Shown: positions 16,993 through 26,060 of the stretch, one piece after another
Numbering within the stretch: the first letter of the stretch is position 1
Layout of the letters: every line of letters starts with the position of its first letter
Assembly (NCBI GenBank): GCA_019750465.1
Contig: JAIEOP010000457.1
Location: forward strand, 1 to 33,426
DNA from: Acetobacteraceae bacterium
GTDB taxonomy: Bacteria; Pseudomonadota; Alphaproteobacteria; Acetobacterales; Acetobacteraceae
Length of the DNA stretch: 33,426 nt
Direction of reading: 5' to 3'
Notes under the pieces: generated by a model
The model's database searches: none
Seen by the model: only the letters and a program-made list of their open reading frames with translations
What the model was told of the DNA's origin: nothing
Program-made: the position numbers and the translations under genes

Positions 16993-17865
16993 ATGGCGCA
17001 TGTCGAGCCACCCGGGCAGGTGCGGGCTTCGGTGCAGCGGTTGGCACGCCGGGCGCCGTGGCGCGCCTTCGCACCGGTCGCCTCGCTTGGCCTGGCGGGT
17101 CTCGGCGTGGTGCTGCTGGTCGCAGCGCGGTTGCCGGCCATCGGCACGGCGCTGGGCGCCGTCGCCGCGGCTTCCGTCTCGGTCTTCGCCGCTTATGTCT
17201 CCTACCGGCTGAAGCAGGAGGACGATGCCCGAATCGCCGAGCGGGACCGGATCGTCGAGCAGATGGGCGTTGCGGCGGCGCTGGTCGCCGAGATCGAGGA
17301 CAATAAGCGGGCTTCGGAGGCGGTCCATAGCTACGAGACCATCGCTGACATCTGGCGGAAGATGTCGGACGATGCCGCCTTCATCCCGTTCCTGGTCGAG
17401 GATGAGGGCGGCGCGCAGGTCTATGGGGCGGTGCTCGGGCGCTTGCTGCTGCTGCCCTACGCGGTGGTGCGGCCGGTGGTGCGCTACTACGCCGCGGACA
17501 CCACGTTGAACGAGAGCATCGCGGCCTGGCGCAGCCCGGATTTCCGCGCGCTCTGCAATCCCAGGGATTCGGGCTCCGTCCTCGCGGGCAGGCCACGGCA
17601 GAAGCGCTTCGTGATGTGGACCTTGCTGAGCATCTGCGACATCTACCGGGTTGACCTTCCCGATCTCCGCACCGCGCCGGGTCCGGCTGACGCCGCTCTC
17701 GCCGCGCTGCTGCGGGACCACATCGATGCGCGAGAGGGGTGGAAGGCGGCCTACGGCCAAGGCGGCTGGCCCTTCGCGGATGCCGCCATTGATGGTCTGC
17801 GGCGTTTCGCCGACGATTGCCGCGCCGCGCTCGCGTTCCTCGAGGCGGAAATCCGCAGCGGCTGA
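16993..17865 (+). CDS. Two-TM protein of unknown function
   Basis: 290 residues that I do not recognise. A basic N-terminus is followed by two hydrophobic helices (about 25-44 and 47-70). Then comes a charged segment (YRLKQEDDARIAERDRIVEQ, 71-90), probably a short coiled coil, and a mostly helical soluble domain to the end with no catalytic motif I can name. The likely topology is two helices holding a cytoplasmic domain. GGGGGAGGAAGCG just before the ATG is a good Shine-Dalgarno. It starts 22 bp after the antiporter stop, so it is probably co-transcribed and might modulate that transporter, which is inference only. Confidence 0.75.
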   Translation: MAHVEPPGQVRASVQRLARRAPWRAFAPVASLGLAGLGVVLLVAARLPAIGTALGAVAAASVSVFAAYVSYRLKQEDDARIAERDRIVEQMGVAAALVAEIEDNKRASEAVHSYETIADIWRKMSDDAAFIPFLVEDEGGAQVYGAVLGRLLLLPYAVVRPVVRYYAADTTLNESIAAWRSPDFRALCNPRDSGSVLAGRPRQKRFVMWTLLSICDIYRVDLPDLRTAPGPADAALAALLRDHIDAREGWKAAYGQGGWPFADAAIDGLRRFADDCRAALAFLEAEIRSG

Positions 17866-18115
17866 GGCCCGAATTCGGGGTGTCTGGCGCCCCGGGACGG
17901 GATTCAGGTGATCGGCTTGATCGGGCCGAGCATGGGGTGGCCTCCGTCGAACTGGCGATGGATTTAGCAAGCCGGGGAGCGAATTCCAGCCTGCGCTGCG
18001 GTTCACCCGCGTGACGGTTCATTCCAGGCCCAAGCTGCCCAGGATCGAAATTGACAGATCGGCGGACCCGTCGTCCTTTCGGGCTCCGAGATCGCCGCCG
18101 ACCGGGAGACAGCTC
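17866..18115 (+). promoter_or_regulatory. 250-bp leader region of the methylisocitrate lyase gene
   Basis: No gene is seen here. A consensus -35 hexamer TTGACA lies at 18051-18056, but the matching -10 around 18074 is poor. An open frame runs from an ATG at 18011 into the downstream gene; its 35 extra codons are not family-like and there is a better Shine-Dalgarno (GGGAG) before 18116. Confidence 0.3.
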
Positions 18116-19039
18116 ATGCCCTATGTCATCGCCGACGACATGCCCGACGAGCCCGCCGGCCTGCGCTTCCGCCGCCTGCTCGACCGGCCTGGCATCCTGC
18201 AGATGCCGGGTGCGCATTTCGGCATGGCGGCGCTGCTGGCGAAGCGGGCCGGGTTCGAGGCCCTCTACCTCTCGGGCGCCGCCATGACGGCGACCATGGG
18301 CCTGCCCGACCTCGGCATGATCACGGTCGACGATGTCTGCTTCTGGATCCGCCAGGTGAACCGCTCCGCCGGCCTGCCCATGCTGGTCGATGGCGACACC
18401 GGCTATGGCGAGGCGCTGAACGTCATGCACATGGTGCGCAGCTTCGAGGAGGCCGGAGCGGGCGCGGTGCACCTGGAAGACCAGCTGCTGCCGAAGAAGT
18501 GCGGCCACCTGAACGACAAGAAGCTGGCCGACGCGCACGACATGGCGGCCAAGGTCGCCGCCGCGCGCAAGGCGAGGAAGCACCTGTGCATCATCGCCCG
18601 CACCGACGCCGCGGCGAGCGAGGGCATGGACGGCGCCGTCGCGCGGGCAAGGCTCTACCTGGAAGCCGGCGCCGACGCGATCTTCCCCGAGGCGCTGAAC
18701 ACGCGCGAGATGTTCGAGGAATTCGCGCGGCGCATGCCGGGCGTGAAGCTGCTGGCCAACATGACGGAGTTCGGCCGCACGCCCTTCTTCACGGCGCAGG
18801 AATTCCAGGAGATGGGCTATGCCATGGTGATCTGGCCCGTCTCCCACCTACGCGTCGCGGCCAAGGCGATCGAGGAGCTCTACGCCTCGATCCGCGAGAA
18901 TGGCGGCACGCACCGGCTGGTGGACCGCATGCAGACCCGCGCCGAGCTGTATGCCACCATCGGCTACCACGAATACGAGGCGCTGGACCAGACGCTGGTG
19001 AAGACCGTCATCCCGCAGGCCATGCCGCAGCGGGGATGA
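18116..19039 (+). CDS. prpB: Isocitrate lyase/PEP mutase superfamily protein, probably 2-methylisocitrate lyase
   Basis: 307 residues, close to PrpB length (about 296). Methylisocitrate lyase splits 2-methylisocitrate into pyruvate and succinate in propionate breakdown. Visible motifs: YLSGAA (51-56), PMLVDGDTGYG with Mg-binding Asp92 and Asp94 (89-98), VHLEDQ (118-123) and the catalytic loop KKCGH (127-131, Cys129), which marks lyases rather than PEP mutases or oxaloacetate decarboxylases. E. coli PrpB has KRCGH. The prpC and prpD genes are absent nearby, so a relative such as a dimethylmalate lyase cannot be excluded. Followed 83 bp later by the CDGSH gene on the same strand. Confidence 0.85.
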   Translation: MPYVIADDMPDEPAGLRFRRLLDRPGILQMPGAHFGMAALLAKRAGFEALYLSGAAMTATMGLPDLGMITVDDVCFWIRQVNRSAGLPMLVDGDTGYGEALNVMHMVRSFEEAGAGAVHLEDQLLPKKCGHLNDKKLADAHDMAAKVAAARKARKHLCIIARTDAAASEGMDGAVARARLYLEAGADAIFPEALNTREMFEEFARRMPGVKLLANMTEFGRTPFFTAQEFQEMGYAMVIWPVSHLRVAAKAIEELYASIRENGGTHRLVDRMQTRAELYATIGYHEYEALDQTLVKTVIPQAMPQRG

Positions 19040-19122
19040 GGCGGCGCTTCCCCCTGGACAGGGGCGCGGCGGCCGTCGGATGCTGCGGCGCATCGCCGTC
19101 TCGCGAGCCAACGGGGGGACCC

Positions 19123-19392
19123 ATGTCCGAGCAGACCAGCAGCGCGCCGAAGCCCGCCGTCCCGCACATCGCCCAGAAGGCGCCCTTCGCCGTCGAGGTC
19201 GAGGAAGGGAAGATCTATTTCTGGTGCGCCTGCGGCCTGTCCTCCAGGCAGCCCTTCTGCGACGGCAGCCACAAGGGCACCGACATGCAGTCGCTGAAGT
19301 GGACCGCCGACAAGTCCGGCAAGGTCTGGTTCTGCGGCTGCAAGGCCACGGCCAGGCAGCCCATGTGCGACGGCCGGCACAAGGCGCTGTAG
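19123..19392 (+). CDS. Dual CDGSH iron-sulphur domain protein
   Basis: 89 residues holding two CDGSH motifs, each expected to bind a 2Fe-2S cluster with three Cys and one His. The first is CxC...PFCDGSH with Cys35, Cys37, Cys46, His50; the second is CxC...PMCDGRH with Cys71, Cys73, Cys82, His86. Both ligand sets are complete, the second with Arg in place of Ser. Bacterial versions are small cytoplasmic redox or cluster-transfer proteins of unknown partner. GGGGGG precedes the ATG at 19123. Same strand as the lyase gene and convergent with DUF808, 13 bp between stops. Confidence 0.95.
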   Translation: MSEQTSSAPKPAVPHIAQKAPFAVEVEEGKIYFWCACGLSSRQPFCDGSHKGTDMQSLKWTADKSGKVWFCGCKATARQPMCDGRHKAL

Positions 19393-19405
19393 CCGCGGGC
19401 GCGGC

Positions 19406-20380
<975 letters not shown>

Positions 20381-21787
20381 TCAGCGTCCCACCCGCGGGA
20401 AGTCCGCGGCCCGTATCGTGCCGAGCTCGCTCAGCAGCATCGGCCATAGGCGCAGCCCCTCCTCGAGCGAGGAGAGGCGGAAGAATTCGTTCGGCGCATG
20501 CGCATCCTCGTCCGGGCTGGCCAGGCCGAACATGAGGCTGTCGATGCCGAGCCGCTCCTGGACCATCGTCGTGATCGGCACCGTGCCGCCGAGCCGCATC
20601 ACGGCCGGCTCGCCGCCCTTGGCCCGGCGCAGCACCGCGCCGGCGGCGGCGCGCAGCGGATGGTCGGCGGCCAGCGTGAAGGCGCGCGTCCCGCCGGGCC
20701 GGTAGCTGAATTCCAGCGCCACGCCCGGCGGCGCGTGCCGCTCCAGATGCGCCTTCACCGCGGCCTGGGCCGCCGCCGGATCCTGGCCCGGGACCAGCCG
20801 CATGGTGAGCTTCGCATGCGCCTCTGCCGGCGTGACGGTCTTGCCGCCCCGGCCGGTATAGCCGCCCCACATCCCGTTCACCTCCACGGTTGGGCGCAGC
20901 GTCGTGCGCTCCCGCACCGTGTAGGCGGGATCGCCGAAGGGGGCGGCGCCGAACTCGGCATACCAGGCCGCCTCGTCGAGCGGCAGGGAGGCGCTCTCGG
21001 CGCGCAGCGCGTCGGTGAAGGGCAGGGCGCCCGCTTCGAAGCCCTCGACGGTCACGCGGCCCTGCCCGTCGTGCAGGGTGGCGATCAGCCGGGCCATCTC
21101 GTGCAGCGCGTTGCGTATTGCGCCGCCCACCTTGCCGGAATGCGCGTCCTTCCCCGCCGTGCGCAGGCTGAATTGCAGCGCGCAGATGCCGCGGCAGCCG
21201 ATGTTCAGCACCGGCACCGCCCCCGCCGCGCCGCCGCCATCGGCGCTGAGCATGGCGTCGGCGGCCAGCAGGTCCCGATGCGTCTCGATCAGCGCCGGCA
21301 GGGAGGGCGAGCCGACCTCCTCCTCGCCTTCGAGGAACAGCTTCACGTTCACCGGGCAGCCGCCTTCCACGGCGAGGAACCCGGCGATGGTCTCGATGGC
21401 GACGGTGGTCGAGCCCTTCACGTCGGAGGCGCCGCGCGCGTAGATGCGGCCGTCGCGGATCGTCGGCTCGAACGGAGGCGCGTGCCACAGCTCCAGCGGG
21501 TCGGCGGGCTGCACGTCGTAGTGGCCATAGATCATGATCGTCGGCCGGTCCGGCCCCGCGCCGGTCCAGGCACCATGGACGGCGGGCTGGCCGCCGGCGG
21601 CCTCGAGCAGCCGCACATCCTCCATGCCGATGGCCCGCAGGCGGTCGAGCAGGAATTCCCGGGCGCCGCGCATGCCCTCGGCGAAGGCCGGGTCGGTGCT
21701 CACGGAGGGGAAGCGGATCAGCGTCAGCAGCCGATCGAGGATCGCATCCCGCTGGCCTGCCAGGTGCTCGATGACGCGCTCGCTCAT
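20381..21787 (-). CDS. M20 family metallopeptidase (dipeptidase)
   Basis: 468-residue cytosolic di-zinc peptidase of the M20 family (carnosinase/CNDP-like group). Zinc-site motifs in order: YGHYDVQP (His, Asp) near 90-97, ARGASDVKG (bridging Asp) near 117-125, EGEEEVGS (catalytic Glu and metal Glu) near 154-161, GKDAHSG..GG in the dimerisation region near 212-220, and a C-terminal DEDAHAPNE near 428-436 carrying the last His. The lid domain lies between. It sits 61 bp downstream of the ClC gene and directly abuts DUF808. Substrate unknown. Confidence 0.94.
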   Translation of the reverse strand: MSERVIEHLAGQRDAILDRLLTLIRFPSVSTDPAFAEGMRGAREFLLDRLRAIGMEDVRLLEAAGGQPAVHGAWTGAGPDRPTIMIYGHYDVQPADPLELWHAPPFEPTIRDGRIYARGASDVKGSTTVAIETIAGFLAVEGGCPVNVKLFLEGEEEVGSPSLPALIETHRDLLAADAMLSADGGGAAGAVPVLNIGCRGICALQFSLRTAGKDAHSGKVGGAIRNALHEMARLIATLHDGQGRVTVEGFEAGALPFTDALRAESASLPLDEAAWYAEFGAAPFGDPAYTVRERTTLRPTVEVNGMWGGYTGRGGKTVTPAEAHAKLTMRLVPGQDPAAAQAAVKAHLERHAPPGVALEFSYRPGGTRAFTLAADHPLRAAAGAVLRRAKGGEPAVMRLGGTVPITTMVQERLGIDSLMFGLASPDEDAHAPNEFFRLSSLEEGLRLWPMLLSELGTIRAADFPRVGR

Positions 21788-21848
21788 GCCGATGTCTCCG
21801 CCGTGGTGGCGCGCAGCATCGGGCCGGGTACGGCCCGCCGCAATGCCG

Positions 21849-23501
21849 CTATCCTTGCCGCTCCAGCTCCGCCCTGAGCTGCCCGACCAGCGCGCGTTGC
21901 GTCACCACGCCCACAACCGCATCCGGCACCGCCGCCTCGTCGCGCAGCACCAGGATCACCTCCGCCCCCACGTCATGCAGGCGCGTCGCCGCCGCCAGCA
22001 GGCCGTCCTCGGGACTCGCCGTGACGTGGCGGAGCAGCCTTCCGTCGGCAGCGCGGACCGCGCCGATCCCGCCATGCTCGCCGTCGTGGATCTCGAAGCC
22101 AACCGGCTCCGCCATCGCATCCGCCACGCGCCGCATCGGCAGCACCGGCGCCTGCAAGCCTTCCGGCACGGCATGGCCGCGGGCCAGCAGCTTCACGGTG
22201 TAGATGCTCTCGGCCATCAGCGCGCGCCGCGTCCACCAGGCCGCTGACGCGGCCAGGAGCAGCGGCAGCGCGATGCCGGTGTCGCCCGACATGCCGGTGA
22301 TCATGATGATCGCCGTCAGCACCGCGCCGGTGGTGCCCGCCGCCATTCCCGCCATGCCGGCCAGCGCGAAGGCCGGCACGCCGACGCCGATGCCGGGCAC
22401 CAGGCGCTCCGCCACCAGCCCGAAGCAGGTCCCCGCCGTCGCGCCGACGAACAGCGCCGGCGAGAACACTCCGCCCGAGGCGCCAGAGCCGAGCGAGAGC
22501 GCGGTTGCCAGCAGCTTCAGCCCAGCCAGCGGCAGCAGGAACCAGGGATCGGCCAGCGCGCCGGTCAGCACGTCCATGATCGTCGCATAGCCGACGCCCT
22601 GTACGTAGTAGTGCCCGGCCCGCTGCATCAGCAGCCAGAGCAGCACGCCGAGGCAGAGCATGCCCAGCATGTGCCGCGTGTAGTAATTGCCGGGAATGGC
22701 GTCGAAGAGATCCTCGGCGCCGTAGATGGCGTGGATGAACGCCGCCGCCAGCAGCCCCGTCAGCGCGCCGAGCGCGAGGAAGGCCAGCAGCGCCTGCGGC
22801 GCGAACAGCACCTCATGCGCCACCTCCAGCGCCGGCACGACGAACGCGGGGCCGGCGCCGAGCAGAGCGTTGCCGATGCGCGTCGCCACCATCACCGCGA
22901 CGGCCACCACCAGCACGCTGCGCGCGCCGACCACCAGCAGCAGCAGCTCGATGGCGAAGACCAGCCCGCCGAGCGGCGTGTCGAAGGTGGCGGCGATTCC
23001 CGCACCGGCGCCGGCGGCCACCAGGATGCGCCGGTCCGCCGCGCCCATCGGCAGCACCTGCCCAAGCGTCGATCCGAAGGCCGAGCCGATCTGCACGATC
23101 GGCCCCTCCCGCCCCACCGAGGCGCCGGAGCCGATCGAGATGGCGGAGGCGAGCGACTTCACCAGCGCCACCTGCGGGCGGATGCGGCCTTCCTTGAAAT
23201 GGATGGAATCCATCACCTCCGGCACCCCGTGCCCCTTGGCCTCGGGCGCGAAGTTGGAGACCAGCCAGGCCACCAGCACGCCGCCGACCACCGGCGCCAG
23301 GATCACCCAGGCGCCGAGGGGCGGCGGCGCGGTGTGCAGGTTGGCGTCATAGGCGAAGGCGAGCTGGCCGAGGAAGGCGATGTTGTGCACCAGCCCGATC
23401 AGCAGCCGGAAGGCCCAGGCGCCGAGCCCGGCGATCACGCCGATCAGCAGCGCGAGCCCGAGCATGGCGGCGATCGGGGAGCGGCGCGGGGCATCCAGCA
23501 T
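21849..23501 (-). CDS. ClC-family chloride channel/antiporter with degenerate CBS tail
   Basis: 550-residue ClC protein. Signature segments: KGHGVPEV (89-96), GREGPIVQIG with gating Glu132 (130-139), FDTPLGGLVFAIELL (173-187), GSGASGGVFSP and ALAGMAGMAAGTTGAVLTAIIMITGMSGD. After the membrane part, about 110 cytoplasmic residues form a weak CBS pair. Two positions differ from the E. coli antiporter ClC-ec1: the selectivity Ser of GSGIP is His91, and the inner proton-transfer Glu203 aligns with Leu186 (IEEM versus IELL). Divergent from the LLM gene and upstream of the M20/DUF808 pair on the same strand. Confidence 0.94.
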   Translation of the reverse strand: MLDAPRRSPIAAMLGLALLIGVIAGLGAWAFRLLIGLVHNIAFLGQLAFAYDANLHTAPPPLGAWVILAPVVGGVLVAWLVSNFAPEAKGHGVPEVMDSIHFKEGRIRPQVALVKSLASAISIGSGASVGREGPIVQIGSAFGSTLGQVLPMGAADRRILVAAGAGAGIAATFDTPLGGLVFAIELLLLVVGARSVLVVAVAVMVATRIGNALLGAGPAFVVPALEVAHEVLFAPQALLAFLALGALTGLLAAAFIHAIYGAEDLFDAIPGNYYTRHMLGMLCLGVLLWLLMQRAGHYYVQGVGYATIMDVLTGALADPWFLLPLAGLKLLATALSLGSGASGGVFSPALFVGATAGTCFGLVAERLVPGIGVGVPAFALAGMAGMAAGTTGAVLTAIIMITGMSGDTGIALPLLLAASAAWWTRRALMAESIYTVKLLARGHAVPEGLQAPVLPMRRVADAMAEPVGFEIHDGEHGGIGAVRAADGRLLRHVTASPEDGLLAAATRLHDVGAEVILVLRDEAAVPDAVVGVVTQRALVGQLRAELERQG

Positions 23502-23622
23502 GCCGGGCAGTCTTGCCTGCCACGGGCCGGACGGAAAGCCATGCAGCGTGCGCAGGCCGGTTCAGGCAGGCGCGCCATGCCGGGCCGCGCGCGACGGTGG
23601 TGCCACCGCGGCGGAGCGGGCG

Positions 23623-23721
23623 TTGTCGATCGTCCCGAGTGCTGGCTATCCTTCCGGCATGGACGCCAGATCGGCCCGGCATCGGCGCAACCCCGGCCAC
23701 CGCACCAGGACCGAGACCTGA
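23623..23721 (+). promoter_or_regulatory. Candidate promoter and 20-codon upstream ORF of the LLM gene
   Basis: TTGTCG (23623-23628) and TATCCT (23647-23652) are 18 bp apart and each match sigma-70 hexamers at four of six positions. An ATG lies at 23659, only 7 bases after the -10, as in leaderless messages. It opens a 20-codon frame whose TGA (23719-23721) overlaps the ATG of the oxidoreductase gene. The peptide is short and very Arg-rich and may mean nothing. Confidence 0.3.
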
Positions 23722-24662
23722 TGCGCTACGGCTTCTACCTGCCGACGCGCGGTGAACTCGCCAACCGCGCCGCGATCGCGGCGATGGCCCGGACCGGCGA
23801 GGCGGCCGGATTCCATTCGGCGATGGTCGCAGACCATGTGGTCTTCCCGGTCACCTCCCGCTCCGCCTATCCCTATACCGTCTCCGGCGAGCACCCGAGC
23901 CACGGCGATGCGCTGGAGCAGGCCTCCATCCTGGCCTTCGTCGCGGGCATCACCGAACGGCTGAGGCTGGTCAGCTCCGTGCTGATCCTGCCCTGTCGCA
24001 ACCCGGTGCTGACCGCGAAGATGCTGGCCACGATCGACGTGCTGTCGGAGGGTCGCCTGACGGTGGGCGTCGGCGTTGGCTGGCTCGAGGAGGAGTTCAC
24101 GGCTCTCGGCGCGCCCGATTTCCGCCGGCGCGGTGCCGTCAGCGACGAGTACCTGCGGATTTTCCGCAAGCTCTGGTCGGAATCGCCGGCTTCGCATGCC
24201 GGCGAGTTCTATTCCTTCGACGGGATCCGCTGCGAGCCCTTCCCGATCCAGCGCCCGGGCCCGCCGATCTGGGTCGGCGGGCACAGCACCGCCGCCCTGC
24301 GCCGCACCGCCCGCTACGGCGATGGCTGGCATCCTGTCGGCGCCATTGCCGCGGTGCCGCTGCCGCCGGCCGAGATGCAGGAAAAGCTGACCGAACTTCG
24401 CCGCCTGACCGAGGCGGCCGGGCGGGATTTCTCCGCCCTGACCATCTCCTACAAGGCGCCGCTCTACGACGTGGCGCTGCCCGGCCCCGATGGCGCGCGC
24501 AGGCCGTTCTCCGGCGAGCCGGGCCAGGTTGCCGAGGACATCCGCGCCTTCGCCGCCATCGGCGTGCACGAACTGATCTTCGACTTCCGCGGCGAAACCC
24601 TCGCCGGCAGCCTGGCGCGGCTGGAACGCTTCGCCCGGGACGTGATGCCGCGCATGCGCTGA
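23721..24662 (+). CDS. LLM class flavin-dependent oxidoreductase (TIGR03619-like)
   Basis: 313-residue luciferase-like monooxygenase fold (TIM barrel binding FMN or F420). Typical motifs: MRYGFYLPTRGEL N-terminus, ADHVVFP (37-43), LVSSVLILPCRNPVLTAKMLATIDVLSEGRLTVGVGVGWLEEEF (75-119) and the C-terminal PPIWVGGHSTAALRRTARYGDGWHPVG (about 190-216), which fits the TIGR03619 (Rv2161c-like) group. The ATG at 23721 starts exactly at the conserved N-terminus although the frame is open far upstream. Whether the cofactor is F420 or FMN cannot be told; no F420 genes are in view. Divergent from ClC, convergent with the MFS gene. Confidence 0.92.
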   Translation: MRYGFYLPTRGELANRAAIAAMARTGEAAGFHSAMVADHVVFPVTSRSAYPYTVSGEHPSHGDALEQASILAFVAGITERLRLVSSVLILPCRNPVLTAKMLATIDVLSEGRLTVGVGVGWLEEEFTALGAPDFRRRGAVSDEYLRIFRKLWSESPASHAGEFYSFDGIRCEPFPIQRPGPPIWVGGHSTAALRRTARYGDGWHPVGAIAAVPLPPAEMQEKLTELRRLTEAAGRDFSALTISYKAPLYDVALPGPDGARRPFSGEPGQVAEDIRAFAAIGVHELIFDFRGETLAGSLARLERFARDVMPRMR

Positions 24663-24714
24663 CGCCCGGTCGGGCCGGCGCGCCGTGCCCGGGCACCGCG
24701 GGCACCAGGCCGCC

Positions 24715-25953
24715 TCAACGCCGCAGCGCCCGCGGCGCCGCCACGGCGAACAGCAGCAGGCCCAGCGCGGCCATCAGGATGATGGCGAAGCCCGGCCCCC
24801 GTGCATCGGCCAGCGCGCCGATCGCCAGCACGCCCACCGGTCCCATGCCGATGCAGGTGGTCACCAGGCCCAGCACGCGCGAGCGCGCCTCGGGCGGTGC
24901 CACGGTGACCGGGATCGCGGTCTGCAGCGTGGCGAAGAGCGCCGTGCCGATGCCGCCCAGCATCAGCAGCCCCACCGCCTGCCAGATCGCCGGCATCGCC
25001 GGCAGCGCCAGCAGGGCAACCATGAATCCCGCGGCGCCGCCGATCATCAACCCGGACCGCATCGGCACGCCCCGCCGAGTCGCCAGGGCCAGGCCGGTGA
25101 TCAGCGCGCCCGCCGGCTCGGCGGCGGTCAGCAGGCCGATCTGGAAGGGCGAGGCGCCGAAGGCCAGCGTGCCGAGGGCCGGCAGCACGGCGGTGTAGCA
25201 GAAGCCGAAGACGTTCATGCCGATGGTCACCAGGATCACCGCCTGCAGCGGCCGGTGGCGGCGCACCACGCCGACGCCGTCCACCATGTCCGCCAGCACC
25301 TGCCGCGCCGCGAAGCGCCGTGGCACCTGCGGCATGCGCACGCCCGCGAGCAGCACGATGGCGACGGCATAGCAGGCGGCGGCCAGCGCATAGGCGGCGC
25401 CAGCGCCCAGCGTCTGGTAGATCAGCCCGCCGATCAGCGGCCCCGCCATGCGCGTGGTGTTGGAGGTGGTGCTGTCGAAGGCCATGCCCTGCACGACCAT
25501 CCCTTCGCCGGCGGCCTCGCTGACCATGCGGCGGCGCGCCGCCATCTCGCCCGTCCAGGCCAGGCCGCCCAGCAGGTTGACGATCGCCAGGTGCCAGACC
25601 GCGAGCTGCCCGGCCCAGTCCAGCAGCGCCACGGCGATGGCGCAGAGGCAGACCACGGCCTGTCCCGCCATCAGCAGGCGGCGACGATCCAGCACCTCGG
25701 CGATGGCGCCGGCCGCGGCGCCCGCCACGAACATCGGCAGCGCGCGCAGCACGGCGATGAGCGAGACCGCGAGGGCGGAGCCCGTGACCTCGAAGGTGAA
25801 GACCGCGGCGACCAGGATCTCCACCCAGCGCATGGCGTTCGCCAGCCCACCCACCGCCCAGAGCCGGACGAAGTCCGGGCTGGCGAAGAGGCGGCGCAGC
25901 GGATGGTCGCCCCCGGTGGGACCGGGAGGCGGCGTGGAATCCTGTTGGGGCAT
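24715..25953 (-). CDS. MFS transporter (EntS/MFS_3-like exporter)
   Basis: 412-residue major facilitator with about twelve membrane helices. The N-terminal FASPDFVRLWAVGGLANAMRWVEILV, the DRRRLLMAGQ loop between helices 2 and 3, and the mid-protein cytoplasmic loop RFAARQVLADMVDGVGVVRRHRPL before helix 7 are typical of the MFS_3 group, which contains the enterobactin exporter EntS. The frame is open to 26076, but that would overlap the divergent hydrolase gene, so the ATG at 25953 is preferred even though no clear Shine-Dalgarno precedes it. Convergent with LLM across 52 bp. Substrate unknown. Confidence 0.88.
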   Translation of the reverse strand: MPQQDSTPPPGPTGGDHPLRRLFASPDFVRLWAVGGLANAMRWVEILVAAVFTFEVTGSALAVSLIAVLRALPMFVAGAAAGAIAEVLDRRRLLMAGQAVVCLCAIAVALLDWAGQLAVWHLAIVNLLGGLAWTGEMAARRRMVSEAAGEGMVVQGMAFDSTTSNTTRMAGPLIGGLIYQTLGAGAAYALAAACYAVAIVLLAGVRMPQVPRRFAARQVLADMVDGVGVVRRHRPLQAVILVTIGMNVFGFCYTAVLPALGTLAFGASPFQIGLLTAAEPAGALITGLALATRRGVPMRSGLMIGGAAGFMVALLALPAMPAIWQAVGLLMLGGIGTALFATLQTAIPVTVAPPEARSRVLGLVTTCIGMGPVGVLAIGALADARGPGFAIILMAALGLLLFAVAAPRALRR

Positions 25954-26060
25954 GCGGGACTGGCGTTTGGGCGTGAGCCTCCCCGCTGCGCGCGATCCTG
26001 TCGAGGGGGTGCACGGCGCGCGCGGCGGGTGCAGGATCGGGCGCGAGGAGGAGACACTCG

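Noticed and set aside
22611-23720. Open frame running 370 codons upstream into the LLM oxidoreductase
   Set aside because: It is antisense to the ClC gene and low in complexity; the conserved LLM N-terminus begins at 23721.
24685-24696. Palindrome GTGCCCGGGCAC between the convergent LLM and MFS genes as a terminator
   Set aside because: It is short, with no T tract, and such palindromes are common at this GC content.
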